Positions 8,149 through 15,575 of a DNA stretch of 30,798 nucleotides are shown here, piece after piece; position 1 is the stretch's first letter, and every line of letters starts with the position of its first letter. The notes under the pieces are model-generated. The model had not been told where the DNA came from, did no database searches, and saw nothing but the letters and a program-made list of their open reading frames with translations. The stretch is from Candidatus Omnitrophota bacterium (GTDB lineage Bacteria; Omnitrophota; Gorgyraeia; Gygaellales; Profunditerraquicolaceae): positions 1 to 30,798 of the forward strand of contig JAQTNB010000001.1 of NCBI GenBank assembly GCA_028714055.1, in the 5' to 3' direction. A program made the position numbers and the translations under genes.

Positions 8149-9149
8149 GTTATATGCCGGCGATTACAAACAATACCCTGCGCCTTAAGGCCGGCCAACA
8201 GGCCATTGACCAGCCCCGGATCCCTTCCCAGTTCGTGCATAAAGAGCAATCCCCGCTGCCGCAGCGCTCCTTCGGCGATCAACCGTGCCATTACCACGGG
8301 CACGGAGGCCGTGATCTTCTGCATGGAATTACGCTCTTCTCCTTTTCGGGAAAAGGCCCTTAAGTTCCATAAGGTTTCCCCCCGCTTCCTCTCTACCGCG
8401 ATCTCGGCCAGCGTGATGTTATCCGGGATTGATGATTCAAGCGTTTTTTTCGTAAACTGCACCGCCGATTTTTTCAGAAAACCGTGGCTTTTCAAAAACT
8501 GGAAGAAATCCATGAACCCCTTTGGCCTCACCACTCTGCAGGTAAAATCGCGGATACCGGCTTCCTGCATGACATTCTCAAAACCGCTTGCGCAGAAATA
8601 GCTTTCTGCCGCTATGCCGGCAAAGCGCTCCGGGGCGTAAGCCGCGAAGGGAGGGAATTTTACCTTCTTGCCGGAACACACCTGCCAGGAAGGGATACTG
8701 TGCTCAAGCACCAGGTCCTCAAAACACCAAAGAAAAGGGAAAAAAAACTTTTTTATGCATAATGAACCTGCCTTGACTTCGATTTTTTTGATGGAGGTGG
8801 CGTCTTGGAGTTCGTGCCCGAGGATAAAATTAACCGCTCCCGGAGAGAAGCCGCAGCCGGGGATGACTGTAATCCCCTGCTTTGCGATCTCGGCCTTCTT
8901 CGCCAAATAAAACGGAGGGTCTATATCGGAGATATCCAGCAGGTTCTTACGGTATTTCAAAGCGAGCGCCAGGCCCTTTCCTCCGAGCTCCCCCGGCAAG
9001 GCGCCGATCAAAAGGTCGCAGGTTGCCGCATCGCGGTCCCTGCGGGCAAAATCCGCCCCGGCTACCCAGGGACTGAGCCTAAAAAAATGCCGGAGAGCAC
9101 AGCCTATCCGGCCATCACCTAAAATCAATATCTTCGATTTTTTGTTCAT
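8145..9149 (-). CDS. Saccharopine dehydrogenase-like NAD(P)-dependent oxidoreductase
   Basis: This 334-residue protein has an N-terminal Rossmann fold with ILGDGRIGCALRHFF (GxGxxG at residues about 11-16). NLLDISDIDPPFY follows, then VIPGCGFSPGAVNFILG, the pattern seen in saccharopine and carboxynorspermidine dehydrogenases. It is shorter than those enzymes (about 390-450 residues), so the substrate domain is reduced. It lies directly after the spermidine synthase gene (3-nt gap), with GGG just before its ATG. By context it may reductively join or open a C-N bond in a polyamine or an amino-acid conjugate, but a carboxynorspermidine decarboxylase gene is not present here. The exact reaction is unknown. 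Confidence 0.75.
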   Translation of the reverse strand: MNKKSKILILGDGRIGCALRHFFRLSPWVAGADFARRDRDAATCDLLIGALPGELGGKGLALALKYRKNLLDISDIDPPFYLAKKAEIAKQGITVIPGCGFSPGAVNFILGHELQDATSIKKIEVKAGSLCIKKFFFPFLWCFEDLVLEHSIPSWQVCSGKKVKFPPFAAYAPERFAGIAAESYFCASGFENVMQEAGIRDFTCRVVRPKGFMDFFQFLKSHGFLKKSAVQFTKKTLESSIPDNITLAEIAVERKRGETLWNLRAFSRKGEERNSMQKITASVPVVMARLIAEGALRQRGLLFMHELGRDPGLVNGLLAGLKAQGIVCNRRHIT

Positions 9150-9152
9150 CCC

Positions 9153-10040
9153 TTATAACTGCCACATCCTGGGCATAACCATGCTGGCAAGATGCATGGG
9201 AGGGGTGTAATATTTCAAGGAAGAAGCCTTTGTCCCAAGCCGCTCTTTAAGGCGCTTGGCGATGACGGAAGGGGGGATCGAGGCGGGGTCTATTTTCTTG
9301 GAGGCGATCATAAAACAGTACTCGCAGCCGCAGCTGTAGGAAGGCATGGGGAGCCGTACCGGATGGACATAACGGCAATAGGGCGTTAGCTTACGCGCGG
9401 TAGGTTTCACGATCAGGTCGAAATCAAGGAAAGGCCCTAACTGGAATATCGCGATCCCGTCGGAGGTAAGCGCTTCAAAGACCGTCTTATAGAAATCCCC
9501 CTGGAAAAGGACCTTCCCGGGGCCTACGGGGTCCGTGGAATCGACCACGATCACGTCAAAAAAGTCCTTATACCTCTTGATGAACTTCCTGCCATCCTCA
9601 AAGGAGATCGAGAACCTCTTGTCCGAAAACGCTCCCCGGGACACAAACGGCAGGTGTTTTTTCGCCAGGGCGACCACTTTCCGGTCGATCTCAACCTGAT
9701 AAAGCTCTGCTAAAGGGTGTTTGACCGCCTCCCGCAATACCCCTCCATCGCCGCCCCCGACTACCAATAATCGTTTTGGCGAAGGATGCGAAAGCAGCGG
9801 CACGTGCGCGATAGTCTCATGATAGATAAATTCGTCGCTCTGGGAAAATTGGATAATGCCGTCGAGTACCAGTATCCTGCCAAAACCGGGGCTCTCAAAA
9901 ATGTAGATATCCTGGAAATCGCTCTTGCCCTTGAATATTTCCTTGCCGATAAGAAAGGCGTCTTTCTTGCAGCGCCTTACTCCGGGAAAAGACGTTTCGA
10001 TGAACCAGGGGCGATTATGGTACGGCGGGATCGACTTCAC
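9153..10040 (-). CDS. speE: Spermidine synthase (polyamine aminopropyltransferase)
   Basis: The 295-residue enzyme transfers the aminopropyl group of decarboxylated AdoMet to putrescine or a similar diamine. The N-terminal beta domain is visible (residues 1-70, LVLDGIIQFSQSDEFIYHE, the substrate-binding Asp-containing loop). The Rossmann domain has VVGGGDGGVLREAVKH and the catalytic-site motif VVDSTDPVGPG. Length matches the family. The start is GTG 10040, which overlaps the speD stop by 4 nt (GTGA). A Cys-containing stretch near residue 230 (SYSCGCEYCF) is unusual compared with model enzymes. Confidence 0.93.
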   Translation of the reverse strand: MKSIPPYHNRPWFIETSFPGVRRCKKDAFLIGKEIFKGKSDFQDIYIFESPGFGRILVLDGIIQFSQSDEFIYHETIAHVPLLSHPSPKRLLVVGGGDGGVLREAVKHPLAELYQVEIDRKVVALAKKHLPFVSRGAFSDKRFSISFEDGRKFIKRYKDFFDVIVVDSTDPVGPGKVLFQGDFYKTVFEALTSDGIAIFQLGPFLDFDLIVKPTARKLTPYCRYVHPVRLPMPSYSCGCEYCFMIASKKIDPASIPPSVIAKRLKERLGTKASSLKYYTPPMHLASMVMPRMWQL

Positions 10041-10447
10041 GCGTTGCCTCTTTTGATCTCTCGGACTTTCACTTCGCGGGGGGCAAACTTTTCTTTCAGG
10101 TACTCCAGGGCGTTGTGAGGTTTTGTTTTTTTGCCGCAGGTGAAGATATCGATGGAGATATAATCGTGCTCCGGCCAGGTGTGGATGGAGATATGCGATT
10201 CGGCGAGCAATATAACGCCGGTAACGCCCTGCACCGGAAATTTATAGATAGCGGTCTTAAGCGGAGTATTATGGGCAGCCTTGGCTGCCTCAAAAAGGAC
10301 CTTTTCGATCTCGTCGGGATCTTCGATAAAATTACGGGGCGCGACGAAATCAACGATCAAGTGGACCGCCGAAACGGCTTCGTCCTCTTTGAACGGCATT
10401 TCTTTAAGCTCGACGGTCTCCAGGCGCTCTTTCAATACGTTCCTCAT
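10037..10447 (-). CDS. speD: S-adenosylmethionine decarboxylase proenzyme (prokaryotic pyruvoyl type)
   Basis: The product decarboxylates AdoMet to supply the aminopropyl donor for the next gene. Self-cleavage is expected at Glu83-Ser84 in LLAESHISIHTWPE, turning the Ser into the pyruvoyl group. The proton-donor Cys104 lies 20 residues on (DIFTCG), the same spacing as in the Thermotoga enzyme. The open frame from ATG 10447 gives 136 residues. An internal ATG at 10399 would give 120 residues and places the Ser near position 68, closer to the usual size. ATG 10447 lies only 9 nt from the -10 box, so a transcript from that promoter would be almost leaderless for this start. The first gene of the five-gene polyamine operon. 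Confidence 0.92.
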   Translation of the reverse strand: MRNVLKERLETVELKEMPFKEDEAVSAVHLIVDFVAPRNFIEDPDEIEKVLFEAAKAAHNTPLKTAIYKFPVQGVTGVILLAESHISIHTWPEHDYISIDIFTCGKKTKPHNALEYLKEKFAPREVKVREIKRGNA

Positions 10448-10456
10448 AATACTCTT

Positions 10457-10484
10457 ATTCTAATTACAATTTGTAAAAAAGCAA
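10457..10484 (-). promoter_or_regulatory. Promoter of the speD operon with a palindromic operator in the spacer
   Basis: On the minus strand TTGCTT (10484-10479), 16 nt, TAGAAT (10462-10457). The spacer contains the palindrome TTACAA-A-TTGTAA (10476-10464), a position where a bound repressor would block RNA polymerase. The regulator is unknown. Confidence 0.6.
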
Positions 10485-10514
10485 ATTTTTTTTGAATTTT
10501 TTTGTATTTTCAGT

Positions 10515-10544
10515 GAAGCTCCCCGGACTTAAGTCCGGGGCTTC
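10515..10544. repeat. Perfect 20-bp GC-rich palindrome, REP-like
   Basis: CCCCGGACTTAAGTCCGGGG at 10521-10540 is a perfect palindrome without a loop. GAAG/CTTC arms outside it (10515-10518, 10541-10544) add to it with a 2-nt bulge. There is no U-tract on either strand. It sits between era and speD and is followed 38 nt later by a second, related hairpin. Confidence 0.7.
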
Positions 10545-10577
10545 CTCCTGAGCAGAAAATGCATAATTCCATTCATT

Positions 10578-10597
10578 CCTCGGGCTAAAGCTCGGGG
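10578..10597. repeat. Second GC-rich hairpin with the same sequence style as the 10521 palindrome
   Basis: CCTCGGGCT-AA-AGCTCGGGG is a 9-bp stem with two G-U pairs. It lies 14 nt from the era stop codon. With the palindrome at 10521-10540 it makes a pair of similar hairpins, as in REP/BIME-type intergenic elements. It could also protect the era transcript 3' end. Confidence 0.6.
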
Positions 10598-10611
10598 ATT
10601 TCTGCGAAGGA

Positions 10612-11517
10612 TCAAAGCGTGTAACCGAGCTCCATGAGCACCCGCGGCTTCTCCTGCCAGTTCTTCAGCACGCTCACCCGCAGATCAAGGTAAACTTTTT
10701 TCTTAAGCATTTTCTCCAGGTCTTTCCTGGCGGCGGTGCCCGCTTCTTTTAAAAACGCGCCGTTTTTCCCGATAAGGATCGCCTTCTGCGAATCGGTATT
10801 GGCATATATGGAGGCGCTGACCCGGCACAACCGCCGTTTATCCTCTATCCCCTCTATGATGACGGCCACGCTGTGCGGCAATTCCTCCTTCAGGCTCAAA
10901 AAAAGCTTTTCCCGGATGGTGTCGGCAATCCTGAACTTCAGGGGAAAATCGGTTACCGTTTGAGGCTCATAAAACGGCGGGTGTTCCGGCATCAACCCTA
11001 TCACGGCCTCGCGGAGCCTGGAGATGTTCTTTCCCGTCTCCGCTGAAACAGGCATATAGTAACGCACCGGGTCTTTGGCCGCGGGGAAGCCGGCGAGCTG
11101 CTGATTCCAGGCATCCGTATATTCCGAAAGGCACTTGGTCCCGCGATCGATTTTGTTAAACGCCATGATCACCGGTATCCGGGAAGCCAAAACCAGGTGC
11201 ATGATATCCTGTTCTTCTTTCCCGACGTGCCGCGTGACATCGGTGACGTATAAAAGCAGCTCTGCTCCGTCAATGGCACTCAATGTCACCTCGTTCAAAC
11301 GCGCGGCCAGCTCTTCTTTGAGCGCGTGCATCCCGGGAGTGTCGACGAACACGACCTGCGCGTTATGGGTATGCATAACGCCCCGGATCTTATAACGGGT
11401 GGTTTGAGGTACGGGCGAGACGATGCTTATTTTGGTATCGAGCAGGGCGTTCAGGAGGGAGGATTTCCCGACATTAGGCCTTCCGACAATACTGACAAAT
11501 CCGCTTCTAAAATTCAT
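10612..11517 (-). CDS. era: GTPase Era, 16S rRNA-binding ribosome assembly factor
   Basis: The 301-residue protein has the usual length. The GTPase domain (about residues 5-175) carries G1 GRPNVGKSSLLNALL, G2 TTRY, G3 VDTPGMH, G4 AFNKID and G5 VSAETGKN. The C-terminal KH domain (about 200-295) contains AILIGKNGAFLKEAGTAARKDLE and ends with the typical LRVSVLKNWQEKPRVL. It acts on the 3' end of 16S rRNA during 30S maturation. Its start overlaps the 3' end of truB by 11 nt, so the two are translationally coupled. No separate promoter is seen. Confidence 0.97.
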   Translation of the reverse strand: MNFRSGFVSIVGRPNVGKSSLLNALLDTKISIVSPVPQTTRYKIRGVMHTHNAQVVFVDTPGMHALKEELAARLNEVTLSAIDGAELLLYVTDVTRHVGKEEQDIMHLVLASRIPVIMAFNKIDRGTKCLSEYTDAWNQQLAGFPAAKDPVRYYMPVSAETGKNISRLREAVIGLMPEHPPFYEPQTVTDFPLKFRIADTIREKLFLSLKEELPHSVAVIIEGIEDKRRLCRVSASIYANTDSQKAILIGKNGAFLKEAGTAARKDLEKMLKKKVYLDLRVSVLKNWQEKPRVLMELGYTL

Positions 11518-12151
11518 CGAGCCTCTTTGCCTGTGAAACGCTTATATCGCCCACCTGGAGCCTCCTGAGGTCAAAGACGGTCGCCAGCGTTCCCAGGCGC
11601 TTGCCGATCTCTTCCGCCACCGACCGGGCATAGGTCCCTTTCTGGCATTTCATTTCCACGGTGATCACCGGGCCGTCAGGGCCTTCTTTGGTTTCCAGAA
11701 GATCGAGATAAAAGATCTCCGACTTCCTGAGGCGCGGCTCGACCTTGATCCGCTTTCGCGCGTATTTATAGAACGGCATGCCTTTATGCTTGACTGCCGA
11801 ATACAGCGGGATGGGCATTTCAACGACCCCCTCAAGGCTTTTTAAGACGCTCCGCACTTCCTCTTCGCTGATGGACTTTACCTCTTGTTGGCCGGTCACT
11901 GCTCCGGTAATGTCGCCGGTATCGGTCTGCTTTCCCAAAAGAATATCGATAAGATACACCTTAGGGAGGTTAAAGTATTCCGCCAGCCTTTTTGTTCCGT
12001 TGCCGACCCCGATGATCAAAAGGCCCGTGGCGATAGGGTCAAGGGTCCCGGCGTGCCCCATCTTGCGGATTTTAAGCTTCTTTCTCAGCGCCCTGATGAC
12101 CGAAAAAGAGCTCATTCCTTTCGGCTTGTCGACAAACAGGATTTCCTGCAT
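11507..12151 (-). CDS. truB: tRNA pseudouridine-55 synthase TruB
   Basis: The protein isomerises U55 in the T-loop of tRNAs. The catalytic Asp38 lies in MGHAGTLDPIATGLL, preceded by VDKPKGMSSF and followed by YLIDILLGKQTDTGD and CQKGTYARSVAEEIG. The chosen start, ATG 12151, gives 214 residues beginning MQEILFVDKPKG. The open frame extends to 12241, but that ATG lies inside the -10 region of the promoter, so the extra 30 residues are not made. The protein is short for TruB and ends after the catalytic domain without a PUA-like domain. Confidence 0.95.
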   Translation of the reverse strand: MQEILFVDKPKGMSSFSVIRALRKKLKIRKMGHAGTLDPIATGLLIIGVGNGTKRLAEYFNLPKVYLIDILLGKQTDTGDITGAVTGQQEVKSISEEEVRSVLKSLEGVVEMPIPLYSAVKHKGMPFYKYARKRIKVEPRLRKSEIFYLDLLETKEGPDGPVITVEMKCQKGTYARSVAEEIGKRLGTLATVFDLRRLQVGDISVSQAKRLDEF

Positions 12152-12232
12152 GGGATGTTCTTTCGGATTTACGCGCCGCCGGTCTTGCGAAAAAACCTGC
12201 CGGCCCGCGTGGGTTTTTAATCTGCCAGCCCT

Positions 12233-12260
12233 ATTATACACAAGGAGCCTCGAATAGCAA
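12233..12260 (-). promoter_or_regulatory. Promoter of truB-era
   Basis: On the minus strand TTGCTA (12260-12255), 16 nt, TATAAT (12238-12233), giving a leader of about 75 nt to ATG 12151. The hexamers and spacing are identical to the cyclophilin promoter at 16200-16227. Confidence 0.72.
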
Positions 12261-12272
12261 AATAGATTCCTG

Positions 12273-12293
12273 GAAAAAATCAGCGGGGCTGAT
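12273..12293 (-). terminator. Intrinsic terminator of the nik operon, overlapping the stop codon of nikO
   Basis: On the minus strand ATCAGC-CCC-GCTGAT followed directly by T5. The TGA stop of the ATPase gene lies inside the stem, so the operon ends with no spacer at all. It separates nikMNQO from the truB promoter only about 13 nt further on. Confidence 0.85.
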
Positions 12294-13095
12294 GGTGGTC
12301 GCAGTGCGTATGCGGATGCGTGTGCACCGTGTCTTTATGGCGGTGGCTGTGGGTGTGGATGAGATTATTCTCCTGCAGGAAGGCCTGGTCCGCGAGGACC
12401 TGCTCTGCGGGGCCGCTTCGGATGATCCTTTTTTGGCCCCCGATTACATGCACGGCGTCAGCGATCTCTTCAATGATATGCAGATCATGGGTCGCGGTGA
12501 CGATCGTGGTGCCTTTTTCATGTTCTTTAAAAAGAATATCCACGATCTCTCGCGAGGTCTGAGGGTCAAGCCCCGCGGTCGGTTCATCCAACAGCAGCAC
12601 CTCGGGCTCGATCGCGAGCACCGAGGCAATGGCGACCTTTTTCTTCTCTCCGATACTGAGCTGGTGAGGCTGGCGTTCAAGGAGGCCCGCGATCCCGAAA
12701 ACCGCGCATAAAGACTCCAGGCGTTTATTGATCTCTGCCGGGGAGACCCCCATCTGCAGAGGGCCAAAAACGATATCTTCCCGGACCGAGGGACAGAAAA
12801 GCTGGATGTCGGGATTCTGAAAAACAAACCCGACCTTGCGGCGAAAAAGGCGCCAGAAATCGTCATCCCCGGCCATGCGTTCGCTTAACTGTTCTCCGAA
12901 TGCGTAAAGCGTCCCCCGGTCGGGAAACGACAAACCGTCAAGAAGCGATAAAAGCGTGGATTTGCCGGTGCCGTTTGCTCCGATGACGGCAACGCGGGAC
13001 CCTTTCTGCACCTGCATGGTTATTCCGCAGAGCGCAGGGAATTTTCCCAGGTAAGAGAAATAAACATCCTCTAATGCAAATACCGATTTGTCCAT
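12280..13095 (-). CDS. nikO: Nickel/cobalt ECF transporter ATPase with His-rich C-terminal tail
   Basis: The 271-residue ABC ATPase has Walker A GANGTGKSTLLS (about residues 38-49), Q-loop VGFVFQNPDIQLF, signature LSIGEKKKVAIA, Walker B VLLLDEPTAGLDP and the switch His in ATHD. These match CbiO/NikO energising subunits. The final 26 residues contain ten His, arranged as HxH repeats, plus one Cys, a probable metal-binding tail that could buffer Ni2+ at the transporter exit. The gene overlaps nikQ by 25 nt, and no clear RBS precedes ATG 13095, so coupling is likely. The stop codon lies in the terminator stem. Confidence 0.92.
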   Translation of the reverse strand: MDKSVFALEDVYFSYLGKFPALCGITMQVQKGSRVAVIGANGTGKSTLLSLLDGLSFPDRGTLYAFGEQLSERMAGDDDFWRLFRRKVGFVFQNPDIQLFCPSVREDIVFGPLQMGVSPAEINKRLESLCAVFGIAGLLERQPHQLSIGEKKKVAIASVLAIEPEVLLLDEPTAGLDPQTSREIVDILFKEHEKGTTIVTATHDLHIIEEIADAVHVIGGQKRIIRSGPAEQVLADQAFLQENNLIHTHSHRHKDTVHTHPHTHCDHHQPR

Positions 13096-13907
13096 AGGCC
13101 GAAAACAAAAACAGCGATAGTAACACCCAGCCAGAAAAAATCTTTGGCCCCTGCGCGGAACTCGTATAAGATCAGCGCTTCACCCGTGTAACCGCGGGAA
13201 AGCATGGCGGAAAAAATCTGGTTCTGCAGTTGATACGACCGCAGCCAAAGGCTGGCGATATTCCAGGCTACCGCCCTTTGCCCTTTCCTGACCGAAGAAA
13301 CATGCCCCACCCTGCTTTTGATTGCCGTGAAGGTGTTCTGGACCGTCTCGATAAAAAGGTAGATATAGCGATAACTCATACCGAGCGTCATGACAAAAAC
13401 CTGGGGTATTTTGAATATGCGTAATACCCTCAACAGCACGCTGTGCCTGGTGGTGAGCGACAAAAGGACCGCCAGCGAAACGGAGGTAAGGACCCGTGTA
13501 AAAAAAATCACGGCACCATGCAAACCCTGCTCAGTAATGCTTACGCCATGCCCCAACGAGATCAGCGGCTCGCCGGGCGTGAAGAAATTAAAAAGAGCCG
13601 GAATGGCAATAAAAAAAGCAAAGGCCGGTATAAAAAGCCAGGTGCGCTTAAGAAAAAACATGGTGTGTATTGAAGACGCGGCCGCCAACAAGAGGCACAA
13701 AAGGTATGCAGAGGACAAAAAGAGCGCGCTCCTGGCAAAAAGGACCGCGAGCAGAAGCACCCCGATGCCTGCGGCCCTTATGCGCGGGTCGCGCGCCTGC
13801 AAATACCCTTTTTGCAGTGCGATATCGTCGGCAAATACGGAGTTTCTCAGAAAAGAAAGAGCGCCCGTGATCGAACGCTCAATGAAGCGGGATGAGTTAT
13901 TGCGCAA
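13071..13907 (-). CDS. nikQ: Nickel/cobalt ECF transporter transmembrane (T) subunit
   Basis: A CbiQ/NikQ-type membrane coupling protein. I place the start at TTG 13907, 2 nt after the upstream stop and with AGGAAAGG upstream at good spacing. This gives 278 residues beginning RNNSSRFIERSITGAL after the initiator. The longer frame to 14033 would overlap most of the upstream gene. At least four hydrophobic helices are visible (around IGVLLLAVLFA, LYLLCLLLA-like, FIPAFAFFIAIPAL, and the last at LGVTIAVFVFGLW). The coupling motif SRGYTGEAL follows the Q-rich helix, as in CbiQ. It links the ATPase to the NikM core. The predicted TTG start is the least certain part. Confidence 0.9.
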   Translation of the reverse strand: MRNNSSRFIERSITGALSFLRNSVFADDIALQKGYLQARDPRIRAAGIGVLLLAVLFARSALFLSSAYLLCLLLAAASSIHTMFFLKRTWLFIPAFAFFIAIPALFNFFTPGEPLISLGHGVSITEQGLHGAVIFFTRVLTSVSLAVLLSLTTRHSVLLRVLRIFKIPQVFVMTLGMSYRYIYLFIETVQNTFTAIKSRVGHVSSVRKGQRAVAWNIASLWLRSYQLQNQIFSAMLSRGYTGEALILYEFRAGAKDFFWLGVTIAVFVFGLWTNRYLH

Positions 13908-13909
13908 GA

Positions 13910-14245
13910 TTATTCGCCTTTCCTGGTTAAAAATTTCCCGAGCACGTATACTGCCAAAACTACCAGCAATACCCCGACCGCAGCTGATATTATATATGCA
14001 AAACTTAAATGCCCCAAGCCCTTTTCTTCCCACCCTTTAAAGGCATAATCGGGAAGCGGGGCATTCCAGAGGCCGGATAACTTTTCCAGCCCTTGCGGTA
14101 TGTATCCTGTCAACTCCCTGAGCGTCTGCGTCCCCCATTCTCCCCAGGCATCGCCTGCTTTGAAATGTTCCGGAAAAAAAATCCCGATCGGCGAAAGCAC
14201 GCCCAAGATCAAAATACCCATCCATAGTTTATGGGTCGTCTTCAT
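13910..14245 (-). CDS. nikN: PDGLE-domain accessory subunit of the nickel/cobalt ECF transporter (NikN/CbiN-like)
   Basis: The 111-residue protein has two TM helices: LWMGILILGVLSPIGIFFP at the N-terminus and YIISAAVGVLLVVLAVYVLG at the C-terminus. They flank a periplasmic loop that ends in a PDYAFKGWEE stretch close to the PDGLE motif. It matches the small N/PDGLE components encoded between CbiM/NikM and CbiQ/NikQ. ATG 14245 overlaps the nikM stop by 4 nt. It probably assists metal loading. Confidence 0.83.
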   Translation of the reverse strand: MKTTHKLWMGILILGVLSPIGIFFPEHFKAGDAWGEWGTQTLRELTGYIPQGLEKLSGLWNAPLPDYAFKGWEEKGLGHLSFAYIISAAVGVLLVVLAVYVLGKFLTRKGE

Positions 14246-14931
14246 CTTAGAGCCTCTTTCCCTGCCGCCAGAAGAGCGGGATCCTGTTTTTGCAGGTATT
14301 TAATCACCAGCCCCGTCACCAGCGCTTCGATCCAGCCGAATAACAAGAGGTGTTCGCCTGCCATCGCGGGGATAGCGATATGCAAGCCATAAGGGCAATA
14401 CAATGCCTGCCCGTTTGCAGTTTTATGTAAGAGCGGCTGGATACCAAACATGATCGCGGTAGATAATGCGGCGATGTTTAAAGCCAGATACCCGGCGATT
14501 CCCGCGGCGATCACCCTCCTGCCCGAGGCAATAGGCGATGATCCGCTGAGCAGCTTATAGATATAATATCCGGCGAAGACTTCTATAAAAGCCATATTAA
14601 AGCAATTCGCGCCTACGGCAGTAATGCCCCCGTCACCAAAAAGCAGTGCCTGCACCACTAACGCCACCGTAACCGCGATACAGGCAGCCCAGGGCCCTAA
14701 AAGTATGGCCACCAATACTGCGCCTACGGCATGGCCGGTAGTTCCCGCCGGTATCGGCACATTGAACATCATGATCACAAAACTGAATGCCGCGCCTATA
14801 GCAAGCAAGGGGACCTGCCTTGCCCGAAGCGTCTTTTTTACCATTCTTGAAGCAACCGCCCAAACCGGCAGCATCACGGCATACATGACGCCGCTTGTTA
14901 CCGGACCCAGATATCCATCGGGGATATGCAT
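14242..14931 (-). CDS. nikM: Nickel/cobalt ECF transporter substrate-binding membrane protein
   Basis: The start is ATG 14931 behind GGAGGATG. An upstream ATG at 14970 is rejected because the mature CbiM/NikM family begins exactly at MHIPDGYLGP, where the His at position 2 binds the metal. The 229-residue protein has about seven hydrophobic helices and the family motif NVPIPAGTTGHAVGA. It captures Ni2+ or Co2+ from the periplasm. Nickel rather than cobalt is suggested by the nikR gene just upstream. No metalloenzyme that would use nickel is in this window. Confidence 0.93.
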   Translation of the reverse strand: MHIPDGYLGPVTSGVMYAVMLPVWAVASRMVKKTLRARQVPLLAIGAAFSFVIMMFNVPIPAGTTGHAVGAVLVAILLGPWAACIAVTVALVVQALLFGDGGITAVGANCFNMAFIEVFAGYYIYKLLSGSSPIASGRRVIAAGIAGYLALNIAALSTAIMFGIQPLLHKTANGQALYCPYGLHIAIPAMAGEHLLLFGWIEALVTGLVIKYLQKQDPALLAAGKEALR

Positions 14932-15012
14932 AACATCCTCCTTTTGCTTCGGCGAATACCAACCGACCAATTATTGCTCAGAAATCAACCTGCGCCATCA
15001 TATTTTCATACG

Positions 15013-15041
15013 TTTATAAAAATCGTGCTACTGATGGGCAA
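15013..15041 (-). promoter_or_regulatory. Candidate promoter of nikMNQO
   Basis: On the minus strand TTGCCC (15041-15036), 17 nt, TATAAA (15018-15013). GTATGA, the half-site known from the E. coli nik operator, lies at 15011-15006 around the expected start point. The matching distal half-site is absent, so NikR control here is only suggestive. Confidence 0.5.
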
Positions 15042-15053
15042 AAAAAATAATAC

Positions 15054-15470
15054 TTACGTGATTTCCTTTCCGGTCGTAGACATACTCAATGTCGCGTGCT
15101 TTACCCCTTTGACAGCCTTGAGGTTTTCAGATAAACGCTGTACTTTTTGAGGAGCGCCTCGTACCGCAAGCAGCTCAAGGCAATTATTGTGGTCCAGGTG
15201 GATATGCTGAGCGGAAATGATGATAGCGCCGAAATCGTGCTGAATATCCAGCAGTTTGTTGACTAATTCCCTTTTGTGGTGGTCGTAAATAAGCGTAATG
15301 GCGCCGGCGATCTCTTTGGCATCGTGCCATTCCTCTTCCACCAGCTCCTGGCGGATCAAATCCCGGAATGCCTCCGAACGCGTCCCATAGCTTTTTGCTC
15401 CGATGAGCCTGTCAAATTTTTCCAGAAGGCCCCTATCGAGAGAGATGCCGAAACGCACGAGATTAGACAT
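15054..15470 (-). CDS. nikR: Nickel-responsive transcriptional regulator NikR
   Basis: The 138-residue protein has an N-terminal ribbon-helix-helix DNA-binding domain (VRFGISLDRGLLEKFD, SRSEAFRDLIRQ-like) and a C-terminal ACT-like metal domain. The nickel ligands are all present: His78, His89, His91 and Cys97 (E. coli positions 76, 87, 89, 95, offset by two). ATG 15470 is preceded by AAGGATGG. It sits directly upstream of the transporter genes and probably represses them when nickel is sufficient. Confidence 0.95.
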   Translation of the reverse strand: MSNLVRFGISLDRGLLEKFDRLIGAKSYGTRSEAFRDLIRQELVEEEWHDAKEIAGAITLIYDHHKRELVNKLLDIQHDFGAIIISAQHIHLDHNNCLELLAVRGAPQKVQRLSENLKAVKGVKHATLSMSTTGKEIT

Positions 15471-15498
15471 ACGCCATCCTTATCATCAGTAATACGAA

Positions 15499-15533
15499 TG
15501 TTATAATAGTAACACTTGTTGCTTGCTTGTCAA
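15499..15533 (-). promoter_or_regulatory. nikR promoter with overlapping inverted repeat
   Basis: On the minus strand TTGACA (15533-15528) and TATTAT (15508-15503) are spaced 19 nt, somewhat long. An inverted repeat TGTTA-N6-TAACA (15514-15499) covers the -10 box, and GCTTG-T-CAAGC (15525-15535) covers the -35 box. Either could be an autoregulatory NikR operator. Confidence 0.5.
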
Positions 15534-15575
15534 GCGACAATCATCTGCAAAAATTTCCGCGGTGGCAGAGGGTAC

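Noticed and set aside
12272..12282. Plus-strand GAAAAAATCAG resembles the shared box
   Set aside because: It is the U-tract and stem of the nikO terminator read on the other strand, and there is no promoter at the right spacing.
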